Assembly (NCBI RefSeq): GCF_030065535.1 | Contig: NZ_JASJND010000001.1 | Location: forward strand, 124,001-188,000 | Origin: Microbacterium dauci | Lineage (GTDB): Bacteria > Actinomycetota > Actinomycetes > Actinomycetales > Microbacteriaceae | Length of the DNA stretch: 64,000 bases | Direction of reading: 5' to 3' | Shown: one piece after another, positions 8,292 to 18,521 of the stretch | How the letters are laid out: every line of letters begins with the position of its first letter | Position numbering within the stretch: the stretch's first letter is position 1 | Program-made: the position numbers and the translations under genes | The notes under the pieces: model-generated | The model's input: only the letters and a program-made list of their open reading frames with translations | Databases searched by the model: none | Told to the model about the DNA's origin: nothing

Positions 8292-9779
8292 TCACTTCCC
8301 CTTGACGGCGAGGCGGACGAATCGCGTCAGGGTGCGGACGTCCGCACGCACCCGTGACGAGACGAGGGTGATGACGCCGCACCAGGCGCCTGCCGCGAGC
8401 ACACCCAGCACGACGACCCACACGGGAGCGAGCGGGACGAAGAGCGCGACCAGGAGCGCTGCGGCGCCGGCGGGCAGGCCGACCAGCACGATGATGCGGA
8501 TCGCGTCGACCAGGAGCGGGCGGACCGCGAGTCCGGTGGCCCTCCGCACCCACGCGAGCGACAGCAGCCAGAAGATGCACCAGCCCAGCGCACCGCCGGC
8601 GGCCACCCCGACGGGCCCCCAGATGAGTCCCAGGAGGATGAGCGCGACGATGATCGGCTGACCCACGAGGCTGAGTCGCAGCATCGACTTGGTGCGGTCC
8701 TCGACGACGAAGATCCAGTTGGCCACCTGCTGGATCGAACGGAAGACCGAGCCGATCGCCAGGACGGAGAAGATCGGTCCCGCTGCGGCCCAGTTCTCGC
8801 CGAGGAGCATTGTGATCAGCGGGGTTCCCACCCCGGCCGCGACCAGCAGGACCGTCGACGTGACGTAGCAGGCGATGAGTTGCGCGTCGCGCAGGCCCGC
8901 CATGTAGCGGTCCCGATCGTCCTGGACGCGGGCGAGCACGGGCACGGCCACGCGGCTCATCGGCGAATTGAGCAGCACGAGCGGTGCGACGGCCAGCTGG
9001 TACGCCTGGTCGTACAGGCCGACGTCACGGGGGCCGTACGCCCGGCCGATCGCGATGCTGTCCACGTTGCGCGTCCCGTAGGACAACAACTGGACGCCCG
9101 CGAACCGGGCGCCGAAGCCGATGAGTGCTCTCATGCCGGGGGCGCGCCGCGGCACGCTCGGCCACCACCTGGCCAACGGCACCGTGAGCAGGAGCGCGAC
9201 GACGGCTGTCGCGAGCTGCTGGACGACGAGCGCGGCCAGCCCTTGGCCGCCGATCGCGAGCCAGATCGCCAGCGCCAGGGCGACGACCGGTGCGGCGATG
9301 TCGATGATCGCGAGCCGTGCGAAGCGGAGGTCGAGGTTGATGGCGACCCGGAACTGGGTGGCGAGCCCGTTGAAGAAGTAGATCGGGGCGATCCACTGCA
9401 CGACCGGCACCAACTCCTCGATGCCGTAGAACGCGGCCAGTGGCCACGAGAGCCCGAAGATGATCGCTCCCAGCGCAAGGCCGATCCCCGCGTTGATCCA
9501 GAACAGATTGGAACGCTGCTGCTGCGTGAGGTCGGTTCGACGAAGCGCCGCCCACGAGAGCCCGGAGTCGCGGAGGATCTCCGCGATACCGCTCACCGCG
9601 ACCACCATCGCGACGAGCCCGAAGTCGGAGGGCGCGACCATCCGGGCCAGGATGATCGTCCCGCCCAGCAGCACGAGGGATCGACTCAGTTGTGTCACCA
9701 GGGTGACCGCACTGCCCCGCGCGGCGCGCGCACGCAGCGACGGGCCCTCAGGAGCTACGGGAGGTTCGCCGTCTGTCAC
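8292..9779 (-). CDS. Polysaccharide flippase, Wzx/PST family (MOP superfamily)
   Basis: The 495-residue protein starts at GTG 9779 and has 12-14 predicted membrane helices. The N-terminus SAVTLVTQLSRSLVLLGG, then LARMVAPSDFGLVAMV, is typical of the polysaccharide transporter (TuaB/Wzx-like) family, followed by LRDSGLSWA and further helix pairs to the end. Such proteins flip undecaprenyl-linked oligosaccharides to the outer face of the membrane, where a Wzy polymerase or ligase acts. It is monocistronic here. The presence of both this flippase and a Wzm/Wzt exporter suggests two export routes, hence perhaps two polymers, from one locus. Confidence 0.85.
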   Translation of the reverse strand: MTDGEPPVAPEGPSLRARAARGSAVTLVTQLSRSLVLLGGTIILARMVAPSDFGLVAMVVAVSGIAEILRDSGLSWAALRRTDLTQQQRSNLFWINAGIGLALGAIIFGLSWPLAAFYGIEELVPVVQWIAPIYFFNGLATQFRVAINLDLRFARLAIIDIAAPVVALALAIWLAIGGQGLAALVVQQLATAVVALLLTVPLARWWPSVPRRAPGMRALIGFGARFAGVQLLSYGTRNVDSIAIGRAYGPRDVGLYDQAYQLAVAPLVLLNSPMSRVAVPVLARVQDDRDRYMAGLRDAQLIACYVTSTVLLVAAGVGTPLITMLLGENWAAAGPIFSVLAIGSVFRSIQQVANWIFVVEDRTKSMLRLSLVGQPIIVALILLGLIWGPVGVAAGGALGWCIFWLLSLAWVRRATGLAVRPLLVDAIRIIVLVGLPAGAAALLVALFVPLAPVWVVVLGVLAAGAWCGVITLVSSRVRADVRTLTRFVRLAVKGK

Positions 9780-11191
<1,412 letters not shown>

Positions 11192-11246
11192 TGCGCCGCG
11201 CACGCCGAGGACGCGCCACGTGCGGGGCGCGGCGCTCGTTCACGCC

Positions 11247-11252
11247 TAGACT
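11247..11252 (+). promoter_or_regulatory. -10 box for the wzm-like gene
   Basis: TAGACT ends 6 nt before the GTG at 11259, so the ABC exporter mRNA is probably leaderless. No ribosome binding site precedes the GTG. Confidence 0.55.
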
Positions 11253-11258
11253 CGCTCC

Positions 11259-12050
11259 GTGACCACCGCCACTGTGGGCGCGCCGGGATCGGCGAAGCGC
11301 TACCTGCACTCGCTGTGGTTGCTGTCGGGCCGTGACCTCAAGGTGCGGTACTCGACGAGCGCCCTCGGATACCTGTGGTCGGTCCTCGATCCGCTCGTGA
11401 TGAGCGCGATCTACTGGTTCGTCTTCACGCAGGTCTTCTCGCGGTCGGTGGGGGAGCAGCCGTACATCGTGTTCCTCATCGCGGCCCTCCTGCCGTGGGT
11501 GTGGTTCAACTCGTCGGTCTCGGACTTCACCCGTGCGTTCAACCGCGACGCGCGACTGGTGCGCTCGACGGCGATCCCGCGGTCGATCTGGGTCAACCGG
11601 ATCGTGCTGAGCAAGGGCATCGAGTTCGTCTTCTCGCTGCCGGTCCTCGTCGCCTTCGCCGTCTTCGGCGGCGCCACCGTGGGGTGGAACCTCCTGTTCT
11701 TCCCGCTCGCCGTGCTGCTGCAGGCCGTGTTGCTGGTCGGGATCGGTCTCCTCATCGCGCCCCTGTGCGTCCTCTACACCGATCTCGAGCGGACCACGAC
11801 GCTCATCCTCCGCGCGCTCTTCTACGCATCGCCCGTCATCTACGGGGTCCGCGATCTGCCCGGCGTGTTCTCGCAACTCGCGGCCTTCAACCCGCTTGCC
11901 GGTATCTTCTCGCTCTACCGGGTCGGATTCTTCCCCGACCAGTGGCACACCCCCTCCATCGTGATCGGAGCGGTCATGAGCGTCGGCTTCCTCGTCGTCG
12001 GCATCATCACGTTCCGCTCGCTCGAGCGCCCGATGCTGAAGGAGTTGTGA
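11259..12050 (+). CDS. wzm: ABC-2 type polysaccharide exporter, permease subunit (Wzm/RfbD-like)
   Basis: This 263-residue membrane protein has six predicted helices and the ABC-2 permease motifs LKVRYSTSALGYLWSVLDPL near residues 25-45 and FNPLAGIFSLYRVGFFP near 205-225. In mycobacteria the homologous pair Rv3783/Rv3781 moves lipid-linked galactan across the membrane. Start is GTG at 11259 behind a leaderless-type -10 box. The TGATG junction with the ATPase gene shows coupling. With glf upstream and GlfT1/GlfT2-like genes downstream, the likely cargo is a galactofuranose-containing lipid-linked polymer. Confidence 0.9.
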   Translation: MTTATVGAPGSAKRYLHSLWLLSGRDLKVRYSTSALGYLWSVLDPLVMSAIYWFVFTQVFSRSVGEQPYIVFLIAALLPWVWFNSSVSDFTRAFNRDARLVRSTAIPRSIWVNRIVLSKGIEFVFSLPVLVAFAVFGGATVGWNLLFFPLAVLLQAVLLVGIGLLIAPLCVLYTDLERTTTLILRALFYASPVIYGVRDLPGVFSQLAAFNPLAGIFSLYRVGFFPDQWHTPSIVIGAVMSVGFLVVGIITFRSLERPMLKEL

Positions 12051-12781
12051 TGGAGACCGCAATCGAGGTCACCGGTCTCGGCATCCGGTTCCGGAAGAAC
12101 CGCCGCGGCCGACGCACGTTCAAGGACCTGTTCGCGCCGGCCGCCCGCCGCGTGCGGACGAACGAGTTCTGGCCGCTGCGGCACGTGGAGTTCATGGTCC
12201 GCCCGGGTGAGGCGATCGGCGTCGTCGGGCGGAACGGCCAGGGCAAGAGCACGCTCCTCAAACTCGTCGCCGGTGTCCTGATCCCCGACGAGGGGTCCGT
12301 CCGCGTCCACGGCGGGGTCGCCCCGCTGATCGAGATCACCGGCGGGTTCGTCGGCGACCTCACGGTGCGGGAGAACGTCCGATTGGCCGCTGGCCTCCAC
12401 GGGATGCCGGGCGCCGAGATCGTTCGTCGATTCGACGACATCATCGACTTCGCCGAGCTGCAGAGCTTCGTCGACACCCCGTACAAGCACCTCTCCAGCG
12501 GCATGAAGGTGCGGCTGGCGTTCGCCGTGGTCTCGCAGCTGGAGGAGCCGACGCTCCTCGTGGACGAGGTCCTCGCCGTCGGCGACAAGGCGTTCCGGGA
12601 GAAGTGCTACCGGCGCATCGACGAGCTGCTCGAGGAAGGGCGCACGCTCTTCTTCGTGAGCCACAACGAGCGCGACCTGCGGCGGTTCTGCACGAGGGGG
12701 TTGTACCTCGAGGGCGGGCGTCTCGTGATGGACGGGCCGATCGCGGACGTGCTCGACCGCTACAACGCGGAACTCCGCTGA
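12050..12781 (+). CDS. wzt: ABC polysaccharide exporter, ATPase subunit (Wzt/RfbE-like)
   Basis: The 243-residue ATP-binding subunit has Walker A GRNGQGKSTLL, Q-loop region EITGGFVGDLTVREN, signature LSSGMKVRLAF, Walker B TLLVDEVLAVGD and the switch His in FFVSHNERDL. It lacks the C-terminal carbohydrate-binding domain of some Wzt proteins (for example E. coli O9a), like the short mycobacterial ATPase, so export is probably not gated by recognition of a terminal sugar cap. The ATG shares one base with the permease stop. It powers export of the polymer made by the neighbouring galactan enzymes. Confidence 0.92.
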   Translation: METAIEVTGLGIRFRKNRRGRRTFKDLFAPAARRVRTNEFWPLRHVEFMVRPGEAIGVVGRNGQGKSTLLKLVAGVLIPDEGSVRVHGGVAPLIEITGGFVGDLTVRENVRLAAGLHGMPGAEIVRRFDDIIDFAELQSFVDTPYKHLSSGMKVRLAFAVVSQLEEPTLLVDEVLAVGDKAFREKCYRRIDELLEEGRTLFFVSHNERDLRRFCTRGLYLEGGRLVMDGPIADVLDRYNAELR

Positions 12782-12824
12782 TCGAGGACGGTGACCGTTC
12801 GCCGCACCGAGCGCCCGGTAGGGA

Positions 12825-13799
12825 TCACGCCACCTGATCGAGCGGGGGCATGGGGCGCCACGACGTGTCGCGGGCGAGCGTGCGCGCATCACGCGTCCCT
12901 CGCAGGAGGTGGCTCGTGCCCCGGAAGGTGCGTTCGACGAACGCGAGCCTGATGAGCTCCTTCGCGAACGTCAACATCGTCCCCACCGCGAACCGGACCG
13001 GGCGGTACGCGCCGTGGGTGCGGAAGTAGTGCTTCATGTATCCGCGGTTTCGCATGATGTAGTACCGGTACATGTTGCTGGACGCATTGAGGTGCCGCAC
13101 GCCCATGTCCCACTGCGCGATCTCGCGGGTGCGGCGCAGGACGAACTCGTCGACGATGACCGACGTGGTCTTCCGCGAAGCGAGCCAGCCGTAGATCGAG
13201 TCGTCCCAGTAGATGAAGAACCGCGGGTCCGGCAGACCGATCTCACCGACGACGTCGCGGTGGATGAACATGCCCTCGAAGCAGCCGCTGTTCATCTCGC
13301 GGTAGCCGGAGGCGTCGAACCCGGCGGGCGCGAACGGGATCGGGATGCCGAGCGGGATCGACAAGCGGTACTGCCAGTAGAACTCGCTGCCGTCGAAGTC
13401 GAACCGGCGTCCCTGGATGCTCTTGAACCGCGAGCTCCACGTCCCCATCTTCGCGAGGCCGTCGGGCAGCACCTCGACGTCGTCGTCCATGAGCCACATC
13501 CAGGTGGAACCGGCCTCGTATGCCAGGCGCATGCCCTCGCTGAACCCGCCCGAGCCGCCCGTGTTGGTGTCGAGGCGCTGATAGATCAGCTCGGCACCCA
13601 GGCGGTCGCGGTAGGACTCCACGACGGTGGCGGTGTCGTCGGTCGACGCGTTGTCGACGATCACGACGCGCCCGGGCTTCGGGTCCATCCGCGTGATGCT
13701 CTCGAGCAGTCGGAGGAGCAGGTGCGACCGGTTGTACGTCACGACGGCGATCGTGGCGGATGCCGGATCGAACGCACCGGCTGCGGACACCTCGGTCAC
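12825..13799 (-). CDS. glfT1: GlfT1-like galactofuranosyltransferase (GT2)
   Basis: The 324-residue GT2 enzyme starts with a GTG that overlaps the upstream GlfT2-like stop (GTGA). It has TIAVVTYNRSHLL, VIVDNASTDDT, NTGGSGGFSEGM (the NxGGxGGF motif shared by galactofuranosyltransferases), WLMDDDVEV with the metal-binding DDD, and NSGCFEGMFIHRDVV then FIYWDDSIYGW. In mycobacteria GlfT1 adds the first galactofuranose residues to the lipid-linked primer and GlfT2 elongates. Direct coupling to a GlfT2 homolog and proximity to glf and wzm/wzt support the same role here, although the primer may differ from the rhamnosyl-GlcNAc of arabinogalactan. Confidence 0.85.
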   Translation of the reverse strand: MTEVSAAGAFDPASATIAVVTYNRSHLLLRLLESITRMDPKPGRVVIVDNASTDDTATVVESYRDRLGAELIYQRLDTNTGGSGGFSEGMRLAYEAGSTWMWLMDDDVEVLPDGLAKMGTWSSRFKSIQGRRFDFDGSEFYWQYRLSIPLGIPIPFAPAGFDASGYREMNSGCFEGMFIHRDVVGEIGLPDPRFFIYWDDSIYGWLASRKTTSVIVDEFVLRRTREIAQWDMGVRHLNASSNMYRYYIMRNRGYMKHYFRTHGAYRPVRFAVGTMLTFAKELIRLAFVERTFRGTSHLLRGTRDARTLARDTSWRPMPPLDQVA

Positions 13800-15730
13800 T
13801 TCGACTCGTCGAAGATCCGACGCCACGACTCGACCGAGACAAGCTCGGGGAGGGCGGCGCGGTATTCGGCGGCCAGCGCGTTCCAGCGGCGACGGAGCTT
13901 GCCGTGGAGGAGGAACGTGCCGACGAGCTGGCTGCGGAAACGGGCGCGATCACGGGTGTAGACCTGCTTGCCGCTGCCGTCCGCGGAGCTGACGAGCACG
14001 CTGTCGAACCGCGGAATGCGCCACCAGTTGGCATCCCCCTTGCCGAACTCGACTTCGGGGGTTGTGACGTTGTCCTGGTGCGGCTGGTGCAGCCAGTGCG
14101 AAATGAGCGAGACGGCGGTGAACCACCGGAGGCGGAGCCCGGTCGGGCTGTCGAACTCGCGCCACTTCACCTGGCTGTACACCTGACGACCGCCGCGCGA
14201 GCGGAGCACCCGGCTGGCGTCCTTATGGACGACCGTTTCGGCGAACTCGGATGCCACGGCGCGGGCAGCCGGCATCGCGGTCGCGATGTTGCCGGCCATG
14301 TGCGCGGGGCCCGAGAGGACGTCCTTCAGGGCCCGGGCGCGGAGCTCGGTCGGGTAGTACTGCATCATCATCAGGTGCTTGATGTCGACGCGGCGACTGT
14401 GGCGCAGCAGCGTGCCGCCGAGGGGTGCGCGGGAGTGGAGGAGGCCGGCGACGATCCGGTTCCGGGCGTGGAAGTACGCCTGCCAGTCGATCGCGTCGTC
14501 CTTGCCGATCCACGACACGTGCCAGAGGGCGACGCCGGGGAGCGAGACGGTCGGGAAGCCCGCCTTGCCGGCGCGCAGGCAGTATTCGGCGTCGTCCCAC
14601 TTGATGAACGCGGGGAGGGAGAGCCCGACCTGCCGGATGGTCTCGGTGGGGATGAGGCACATCCACCAGCCGTTGTAATCGGCGTCCATGCGCAGGTGCA
14701 GCATGGGGTTCTGCCGCAGGTTCTGGGTGCCGAAGTCGTGCGGCATCTTCTCCTGGAAGAGGTTCCGCCACATGAACGGGTGCTCGTCGATGACTTCGGC
14801 CCAGGCGTGCAGCTTCGGGCGGTCGAGCAGGTCGAACATGTGCCCGCCGACGAGGGTCGGCACGGTGGTGTACCGTCCGAACACGATCGAGCGACGCAGC
14901 GCCTCGGGATCGATGCGCACGTCGTCGTCGAGCAGCTGGACGAAGTCGCTGTCCGGTCGCTCGAGGGTCTCGAGCATGGCGCGGGCGAAGCCGCCCGATC
15001 CGCCGAGGTTCGGCTGCGTGATGACCTGCAGCGTCTCGCCGAGCTGCTCGGAGATCGCGGGGTACTCCTCGCGGTCGGCCACGCGCTCGGTGCCCTGGTC
15101 GACGACGAAGATCCGGTCGATGTACTCGAGGACGTCGGATGCGTCGAGCAGGCTCTGCAGCGTCGTGACGCAGTAGTCGGGCTTGTTGTAGGTCGTGATA
15201 CCGATGGAGGCCTTGCCGGCTCGGACCGGCGCCTGCTCGGTCGTCCATCGCCCACCCTGGAAAACGGCGTCCGCTGCGTCGGCGACGATGTCGAACCAGA
15301 TCCACCCGCCGTCTGTGTACTGCGTGAGCTCGAGGTCGATGTCGGTGGTCGAGGTACCTGAGACCTCGTGGGTGACGATGCGCTGGTGGACGCCGGCGCC
15401 GTTCGAGCGGTAGACGAGGATCGTCGCCTTGCCCTGCATCTCGATCGTCAGGCGAACGTCGCGGACCGAGGTCCAGTGCTGCCAGTACGAGGCGGGGAAG
15501 GCGTTGAAGTAGCTGCCGAACGAGACGCGGCGGCCGGCCGGAATGCGGGAGCTGTTGCGGCCCAGGATGTTGCCGAGGTGTGCGCGACTGCTGACCCGCA
15601 CACCTTCACCCTCGATCGTCGACCACGTCTCGGGGTCGGCGTACAGGGGGAGGATGTCGGGGTCGCGGTCGAGGGGGAAAACGACGTTCGCGAGGACGTG
15701 GGTCAAGGGGTCTCTCCGTGATCGGTCCAT
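13796..15730 (-). CDS. glfT2: GlfT2-like galactofuranosyltransferase (galactan polymerase)
   Basis: At 644 residues this is the size of mycobacterial GlfT2 (637). It shows the N-terminal beta-sandwich region (about 1-165), the GT-A domain starting SIGITTYNKPDYC, NLGGSGGFAR, the metal-binding DDD at 268-270, the acceptor-site WW pair at 355-356, KWDDAEY with Asp379/Asp380, and WHVSW with His404, which together match the catalytic set known from M. tuberculosis GlfT2. GlfT2 builds the alternating beta-1,5/1,6 galactofuranan on a lipid carrier. The ATG at 15730 has no ribosome site; a TTG at 15706 behind GGAGAG is an alternative start giving 636 residues. Coupled to GlfT1 by a GTGA overlap. Confidence 0.9.
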   Translation of the reverse strand: MDRSRRDPLTHVLANVVFPLDRDPDILPLYADPETWSTIEGEGVRVSSRAHLGNILGRNSSRIPAGRRVSFGSYFNAFPASYWQHWTSVRDVRLTIEMQGKATILVYRSNGAGVHQRIVTHEVSGTSTTDIDLELTQYTDGGWIWFDIVADAADAVFQGGRWTTEQAPVRAGKASIGITTYNKPDYCVTTLQSLLDASDVLEYIDRIFVVDQGTERVADREEYPAISEQLGETLQVITQPNLGGSGGFARAMLETLERPDSDFVQLLDDDVRIDPEALRRSIVFGRYTTVPTLVGGHMFDLLDRPKLHAWAEVIDEHPFMWRNLFQEKMPHDFGTQNLRQNPMLHLRMDADYNGWWMCLIPTETIRQVGLSLPAFIKWDDAEYCLRAGKAGFPTVSLPGVALWHVSWIGKDDAIDWQAYFHARNRIVAGLLHSRAPLGGTLLRHSRRVDIKHLMMMQYYPTELRARALKDVLSGPAHMAGNIATAMPAARAVASEFAETVVHKDASRVLRSRGGRQVYSQVKWREFDSPTGLRLRWFTAVSLISHWLHQPHQDNVTTPEVEFGKGDANWWRIPRFDSVLVSSADGSGKQVYTRDRARFRSQLVGTFLLHGKLRRRWNALAAEYRAALPELVSVESWRRIFDESK

Positions 15731-15760
15731 GGCGCCGGGTCGCCGGGGCCGCCCGACAGC

Positions 15761-17089
15761 CTACCCGTCGAGGCTGTGGTCTCCCGGTGAGCGCGGCAGG
15801 TCTGGGGCGCCAGTACGGGATCCCAACCGCTCGCGCCACGACCTGGACTGCCCGGCGCGGACCGCGCAGACGACGAGCAACAGCCAGCCGATACCGAAGA
15901 GCGTGAAGCTCTCGAACACCGACACCACCGCGAGCGCCGCGACGAGGAGCGGGATCCAGGCGTGCACGGCGGCGCGGCGCCTGCTCGCGTCGAGCCACGA
16001 CCGGGCGAACGTCAGCGCGAAGAAGGCGACGAAGACGGCGACACCCGCCCAGCCGAGCTGGAGGAGGGCGTCCATGTACGCGTTGAGCGCGGTGGTGTGA
16101 CGCTCCTCGAGCAGATAGTTGATGATCGCGAAGGGCGACTCCTGCGGATCCCAGGGCCCGAACCACCCCCATCCCTGCACCGGGTAGCGCCGGACGTAGA
16201 ACTCCATGAGTCGCCACAGCTCGGTGCGCATGGCGAGGTCATCCGCCGCACCGAGCACGCGGATGATCTCGGATCGCTGCAGGTACGCGGCGACGCCCCC
16301 GATCGCGGCGACGCCGGCCAGCGCCCATTGCACCGGGGTGCGGCGCCCCTCCGGCAGGCGGCGGACGAGGTAGAGCACCCCCGCGATCGACGCGACGACG
16401 ATCACCAGGACGAAGACGGTCGGCGATGCCGACAGGAGCGCGGTGGCCGCCGCGAGCGCGATCGACGCCGCGGCGACACCGGTTCGCACCGACCGGGTCC
16501 GCAGCTCGATCGCGAAGGTGACGAGTGCGATGACGCTGAAGAAGCCGAGCATGTTGCGGGTGCCGAACACACCCTGGATCGGTCCCCATTCGGCCAGGTC
16601 GCCGCTGATGCCGAGGAACGTGAACGGGGTGTCGAGCAGGATGCCGGAGAGGATCTCGAGGCCGAGTGAGATCGCGAGGAGCCAGCGGGCGACATCCCCG
16701 ACCGCGCGGACCGTCTGCAACGTGTCGCGGATGTGACCGATCGTGACCGCGAGCAGGGCGACCGCCGCGGTGGAGAGCCAACGGATGAAGCTGGCGCCGG
16801 GGTCGACACTCCACACGACGCTCGCGAGCGACCAGGCGAGGAAGACGAGCAGGGTCATCGGGAGCAGGCGGAGCGCGGACAGCTCGCCCCGCCTGACGAC
16901 GAGGGTCGCGACCGCGATCAGGCATTCTGCGGCGATGATCGTGACCAGGGTCGGCGTCCCGGCGAGGCGCTCGATGAGGTGGGTCGCGGCGATGGTGGCG
17001 ATCACCGTGACGGTGAACACGCGCGCGAAGTCCGCGGACCCCAGCGTGTCGGCGAGCCAGCGGCGAGGCAGCGGCATCCCGATCGTCAT
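15761..17089 (-). CDS. O-antigen ligase/polymerase family membrane protein (first copy)
   Basis: This 442-residue polytopic protein (about 11-12 helices) belongs to the Wzy_C/O-antigen ligase superfamily. Visible features are GIRNMLG-like periplasmic start GTRNMLGFFSVIAL, GWGWFGPWDP before the large external loop, and ALNAYMDALLQLGWAGV. Its ATG overlaps the stop of the upstream paralog (ATGA). Such proteins polymerise or ligate undecaprenyl-linked glycans outside the membrane. The His usually seen before Asn in the ligase motif is replaced here (TALNAYMD), which may mark a different function from its neighbour. It probably acts on the repeat units flipped by the Wzx-like protein. Confidence 0.8.
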   Translation of the reverse strand: MTIGMPLPRRWLADTLGSADFARVFTVTVIATIAATHLIERLAGTPTLVTIIAAECLIAVATLVVRRGELSALRLLPMTLLVFLAWSLASVVWSVDPGASFIRWLSTAAVALLAVTIGHIRDTLQTVRAVGDVARWLLAISLGLEILSGILLDTPFTFLGISGDLAEWGPIQGVFGTRNMLGFFSVIALVTFAIELRTRSVRTGVAAASIALAAATALLSASPTVFVLVIVVASIAGVLYLVRRLPEGRRTPVQWALAGVAAIGGVAAYLQRSEIIRVLGAADDLAMRTELWRLMEFYVRRYPVQGWGWFGPWDPQESPFAIINYLLEERHTTALNAYMDALLQLGWAGVAVFVAFFALTFARSWLDASRRRAAVHAWIPLLVAALAVVSVFESFTLFGIGWLLLVVCAVRAGQSRSWRERLGSRTGAPDLPRSPGDHSLDG

Positions 17090-18483
17090 CGTTCCGCCGA
17101 CAGGTCGCCTTGTTCGCCGCGCAAGCGCTGCTCCGACGGTCCCCGTCCGACGAGCGGTGCCTGCTTGATCTTGAACGCGAACATGATGAGGAACAGCCAG
17201 CCCCAGCTCAACAGCGGGGTCGACTCGGCGATGCCCTGCACCAGCAGGATCGCGCCGGTGAGGGTGGGGAGGAGCGTCACGGGGGAGTACGGCCGGTCGG
17301 CCACGAGGTCCCACCGCGGCCGGTCGATGGCGAAGAACCACGACCGCCACACGAACGCGAGATAGGCGCCGATGAGGAGCACGAGCCCGATCACCCCGAG
17401 CTGGAGGGTGGCGTCGAGCCACATGTTGTGCGCCTGCATGACGGTCACGCCGTGATCCAGAATCCAGCCGTCGAACGCCGGCTCGGTGGGGATCCACGGC
17501 GTCGCGAAGCCCCATCCGATCACCGGGTGCTCGGCGATGCGCTCGGCGACCGACCGCCAGATCGCCTCGCGTCCGGTGAGGTCGCTCGATCGGCCGAGGA
17601 GCCCGAAGACCACGTCGCGCGCCAGCCACGCGATCGTCAGCCCGCCGAGAGCGACGAGCGCGTAGACGACGTAGTACCGCGTGCGTTCACCGGCGCGACG
17701 CGTCGTGCGCATGAGCAGCACCGTGATGAGGACGACGACGACGAGCGCGGCTGCGAGCGCGGCGGTCGCCGAACCGGCCCGGAAGAAGAGGAAGGCGGCG
17801 AGGGCGATCCAGAGAAGCAGTCCCGGGCGCCGCGGCGCGCGGGAGGCGATGCGGATCGCGAACACGATGATCGCGAGGAGTGCGACGTACGCGAGGGCGT
17901 TGGAGTTGCCGAAGATGCCCTGGATGCGGTTGCCGTCGAAGAGGTTGTTCCGCGACCACATCTCGATCGGATCCACGCCCTCGCTCGGCCGGCCGAACTG
18001 CGGCATGATCGGGCCGCCCCAGACGAGCGAGACCCACAGTTCGAAGAGGACCGACAGCGACAGGATCCACTTGCAGGCCGAGGCGATCGCCCGGACGAGC
18101 TCGCGCCAGGTGAGGACCGCACCGACGAAGATCGCGTGGAAGGTTGTGATGACCAGCAGGGTGAGCGTCGGGATCGATGCGCCGATCCACTGCGTCCACA
18201 GCAACGAGGCGAGGGCCCACACGACGTAGCCGAGTCCGTACCAGGGGAGCCGCGGCCACTGGATGCGCGGACGGACGGCGAACAGGATCAAGAGGGACAC
18301 CAGCGCGACGGCGATCCCGATGACGGATGCCGCCACCTCACCGAACGCCACGAGCGGGGCCGTGCCGCTCAACGCGAGCGAGAGCACGAAGATGCACCAC
18401 CCGCGCAGGAGCAGGTGGCTCGTCTTCTCGCGCACCGGTGCAGCCGGAGGCGCTGCGACGGGGTGTTTGGTGTGCACGGCCAT
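17086..18483 (-). CDS. O-antigen ligase/polymerase family membrane protein (second copy)
   Basis: The 465-residue polytopic protein shares the architecture of the following gene: GNSNALAYVALLAI, then HPVIGWGFATPWIPTEPA, and the ligase-type motif MQAHNMWLDATLQLGV, which keeps the His-Asn pair. A short charged N-terminus (MAVHTKHP) precedes the first helix. The ATG at 18483 lies 9 nt from a TAGCCT box, so the mRNA is nearly leaderless. It heads a coupled two-gene operon. Likely role is Wzy-type polymerisation or attachment of the envelope glycan; which of the two copies polymerises and which ligates is unknown. Confidence 0.8.
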   Translation of the reverse strand: MAVHTKHPVAAPPAAPVREKTSHLLLRGWCIFVLSLALSGTAPLVAFGEVAASVIGIAVALVSLLILFAVRPRIQWPRLPWYGLGYVVWALASLLWTQWIGASIPTLTLLVITTFHAIFVGAVLTWRELVRAIASACKWILSLSVLFELWVSLVWGGPIMPQFGRPSEGVDPIEMWSRNNLFDGNRIQGIFGNSNALAYVALLAIIVFAIRIASRAPRRPGLLLWIALAAFLFFRAGSATAALAAALVVVVLITVLLMRTTRRAGERTRYYVVYALVALGGLTIAWLARDVVFGLLGRSSDLTGREAIWRSVAERIAEHPVIGWGFATPWIPTEPAFDGWILDHGVTVMQAHNMWLDATLQLGVIGLVLLIGAYLAFVWRSWFFAIDRPRWDLVADRPYSPVTLLPTLTGAILLVQGIAESTPLLSWGWLFLIMFAFKIKQAPLVGRGPSEQRLRGEQGDLSAER

Positions 18484-18492
18484 GGTGAGAGC

Positions 18493-18498
18493 AGGCTA
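18493..18498 (-). promoter_or_regulatory. -10 box for the O-antigen ligase-type operon
   Basis: TAGCCT on the minus strand ends 9 nt before the ATG at 18483. It lies back to back with the manA box (18510-18515), so two divergent promoters share about 35 bp. Confidence 0.5.
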
Positions 18499-18509
18499 TC
18501 GCGCGGACC

Positions 18510-18515
18510 TAGGCT
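18510..18515 (+). promoter_or_regulatory. -10 box for manA
   Basis: TAGGCT ends 6 nt before the manA GTG at 18522; leaderless arrangement with no ribosome binding site. Confidence 0.55.
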
Positions 18516-18521
18516 GGACCC

